From Chondrus crispus (Eukaryota > Rhodophyta > Florideophyceae > Gigartinales > Gigartinaceae), in contig NW_005179035.1 in assembly GCF_000350225.1 (NCBI RefSeq), positions 144,979-208,978 of the forward strand: a DNA stretch of 64,000 nucleotides, read 5' to 3'. The translations under genes were made by a program, and so were the position numbers. The notes under the pieces were generated by a model that saw nothing but the letters and a program-made list of their open reading frames with translations, ran no database searches and had not been told where the DNA came from. This document shows positions 61,600 through 64,000 of this stretch, piece by piece (positions within the stretch are counted from its first letter, which is position 1; every line of letters starts with the position of its first letter).

Positions 61600-64000
61600 A
61601 AAAGGTGGTGCGTTCGTGGTGCGTTCATGGCATGCACTTTCTCTGGGTGCCTTTGTACGTCATGTCATTTGACCCTTGGGCGGCTGTACTGTAGTGTACA
61701 GTATGAAGAGCGACTCTTCTTCATCCCGCGGGCTTAGGCCCCCAGCGTCGCGCGGGTTCTGCGGCTTAGCCACAATCCACGCCTTGTTTATCGGGTTTAC
61801 TACCCGACGTTGGCAACAGCGTCCCGCACGGCGGCGCTTTTTTGTCCCGACTGTGGCCTACGACGGCCGTTGCAAGATGCGCGATTGGTTTCTGGCGGGA
61901 AAGCGCAGTGCAACAGCACGACAACCAGCCGCGGTGTGGAAACGTTTCAAACACAAACCAGGCTGGAGCGTATGCAACGTTGCCGCCCGCCGTTGGCAAA
62001 CGTCATCCCCTCGCGCCAGTTTTCCCCGCCGCTTCGTAGTTGCCTCCGCGGGCGGCCGCGTGGGGGCTCAAAAGCCGCGGGCGACGGCGAGCTCACTTTG
62101 AAAAGATGCGCCTCCCCACGCCGCGGCACTGTATCCGCGCGCACGAGACGCAGGGCGCAAGGGGCGTGCAGATCTGACGTCACGCGCATGCGGGGCGGGC
62201 GCGGCGGCGGCGTGTTCGCAAAGAGATTGGGCGGCGGCGGGCGACCGGCACGTGCCGGCGTCTACCGTTCGCGGGCGGGGCGTTGGGGGCGCGTCGGGCC
62301 CGCCTTTCCCTACGTGTCGCTCGGCGAGCGCGTCCTATGCGCGCGCGCCCTACCCGGGCCGCGCCGCACGCCGCCGCGGCGGGCCGCGCGCACTATCGCC
62401 GCGGAGCAAAAGCGCGCGCCGCGCCGCACGCCCAGGGATTTTGATTTTGATTTTGCCCCGCGCCTGGAGACGGCTGTGTCCGCGCCGCGCCGAGCGAGGT
62501 TTTAACGCGATGCGCGCGGGGCAAGGCGAAGGCGGAGTTTAAAACACGCGCCCCTGAGACCGCCCCCAAGGGCGCGTCGATCGCCGGGCGCGGATCGCCG
62601 GGCGCGGACGCTGAGACGACGCCGGGTCGGCGGGCGCACGCGGCGATGCGGCAAGGCAAAGCTAACGGTGACAAGAGCGCACGCCTCTCGTGCTCGCTAC
62701 TGTACAGTATGGTAGCGCGATGGGTTTTGTGCACTAGTCATACAGTGCTGCTCCACGCGGCGGGGGCACTGGGAGGCACGGGCGGGGGCGGGCAGAAAAA
62801 GTTTAGCACGTCGTGAGTTGGTATGCCATTCCTCTTAGATGGTGAGCTGGGCGGGCTGGGCGTTGGGAGTGGCGGCAACGGTGCGTGGGCACGCGGTCGG
62901 CGGGAGTTGCCTTTACAGTACCGTTGGTACTGTAGGGGCAGGGAGCGAGGGCGGAAGCTCGGTGTCCGGTGGGCGCGGCGCGGGAGGCGCGGGCCGGCGG
63001 TTGCCACGCACGCGGCGGCGAGAGCGGGCGAGAACGCGGGCGGCGGCGGCGTCGCGAGACGAGGCGCATCGGCGGGGGCGGAGGGTCAATATGGAGGGTT
63101 GAGAGGGTTGAGAAATTCGACCGGGCGCAGCGCGCGACGGAGAGGGCCCCGGCGGGGGGGGTCGGCGGGGCACGTGCGATACAGCGCCTGACAGTCGGCG
63201 ACACGGGCGACTTTTTTTCTCCGCCCAGCGCAGTGCGTGCTGGCGCGCCTAAAATGCACCCTCCGAAATGAATCGTGACTGAATTGGCCCGCCCCAGTTG
63301 GCGGGCGTGCGGCGGCGTGATTTGGCGCCGCCCCCTGCGCCAAGTGTTGTCCAGTGCACGGAAGGAGAAACACCGGGGCAAAATAAGACACGCTTGCATG
63401 AGAGTTGGCCGCGCGTCGATCGGAAAGCCGTTTCCGCGACAGTCTGTCCGCGTTGGGTCCGCGTTTTGATGTGCTGCCCGGCCACACCCGCCTGCCGTCC
63501 CGCCTCTTTGATTGGCCCTGACACCTTCATTACAGCCCGGCCTCGGTACAAAAAAGCGCTGTGTCATGCCCTCCCTGTGCGCGAGCGCGCGCCTTTTTCA
63601 CTCGTGTCAAAACAGCTGGCGTGCCTGCCCCGACGGATGGCGGCGCGCCGGCCCCCCCGCGGCGGGCGCGGGCGCGCGCCACGGCCGGGGGAGGGGTCTT
63701 TTTTTTACAACCAGGGAGAACCCGCCGGGGGAGAGAGTACGACGCCACGTGTGCCCACCTTTCGCTTGCGCGGCCGTGCCTCAATTCGCATGCCAACGCG
63801 CCCCCCGCGTCGGCCCCCCGCGCCGGGGGGTCTTAGCTCTGTTGTAAATATAAATTTATTTACAACCAGGGAGAACCCGCCGCGCGGGGGGATGCGCGCG
63901 CCAGGGCCCCCGCGCCCGCCAATGGCCAGGCAACACCTTGCGTTCCACGCCGGCCGCACTTTTTGTTCGCCCGCTGAATTGTTTCCCTCACGCGCGGCAC
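61600..64000. other. GC-rich region without recognised genes
   Basis: Very GC-rich and CpG-rich; all six frames are largely open for that reason and yield Arg/Ala/Gly/Pro strings. Features seen are TACAGTAC/GTACTGTA pairs at 62914-62934 and 61686, and the direct repeat at 63704 and 63859. Confidence 0.45.
63704..63882. repeat. 24-bp direct repeat with adjacent palindrome
   Basis: TTTACAACCAGGGAGAACCC plus GCCG occurs at 63704-63727 and 63859-63882 without mismatch. The second copy overlaps a palindrome GTTGTAAATA/TATTTACAAC at 63841-63866. Such a layout can mark the end of a small mobile element, but the rest was not identified. Confidence 0.6.

Noticed and set aside
61810-62505. A 231-codon plus-strand frame and many others between 61.6 and 64 kb
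   Set aside because: Frames stay open because of very high GC content; no conserved motif in any frame.
1-64000. CRISPR arrays, rRNA genes and tRNA genes
   Set aside because: No spaced identical repeats of CRISPR type and no recognisable rRNA or tRNA sequence were seen by reading; a covariance-model search would be needed to exclude a tRNA.

Overview
The window looks like nuclear DNA from a photosynthetic eukaryote, most likely an intron-poor alga; a red alga fits best. The support is: eukaryotic housekeeping genes (eIF4A, RAD23, GINS PSF1, URM1, exportin-4, CNOT4, mitochondrial IMP1); several proteins with plastid-type N-terminal extensions (a NUDX23-like Nudix enzyme, a DUF3082 membrane protein, an FNR-like protein, a beta-propeller hydrolase); a type II membrane sulfotransferase; and genes with either no intron or one short 5' intron. 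The phylum is inferred, not proven.

Left half (1-24.9 kb): almost no intact host gene. It holds decayed fragments of unrelated genes on both strands: a Ski8/WDR61-like WD40 protein, a PTEN-type formin, an AVL9/DENN-like protein, a DCAF7/WDR68 WD40 protein, U1-70K, and a trehalose-phosphate phosphatase domain. Mobile DNA lies among them. A decayed DUF7869-type integrase-like gene (minus) stands next to, and divergent from, a decayed composite gene (plus) with a ParB-like N-terminus, a permuted N4/N6 DNA methyltransferase domain and a Cys/His zinc-binding tail. That gene was later interrupted by a 695-bp solo LTR.

From 13.5 to 23.0 kb lies a 5'-truncated Ty3/gypsy chromovirus-type retrotransposon (protease remnant, RT, RNase H, integrase, frameshifted chromodomain, 3' LTR). 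Between pol and the LTR it carries about 4.6 kb of extra DNA with a long antisense reading frame, bracketed by two near-identical 34-bp copies of a polypurine-tract sequence. A decayed copia gag-protease region follows on the minus strand.

Right half (25.0-58.2 kb): a compact, mostly intact gene block whose genes alternate strand almost perfectly, as divergent then convergent pairs. In order: FNR-like (+), plastid HTH-like protein (-), CNOT4 (+), exportin-4 (-), IMP1 (+), URM1 (-), PSF1 (+), sulfotransferase (-), ankyrin-GH20-like (+), TrmN6-like methyltransferase (-), Nudix (-), FG-GAP/ITFG1-like (+), RAD23 (-), beta-propeller hydrolase (+), DUF3082 (-), eIF4A (+).

Tail (59.3-64 kb): a cluster of inverted and direct copies of an unnamed foldback-like repeat (one more copy lies at 24.6 kb), then very GC-rich DNA without recognisable genes. 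The 8-mer TACAGTAC/GTACTGTA recurs in intergenic DNA and LTRs across the window and is absent from the recognised genes. No rRNA, tRNA or CRISPR array was recognised.
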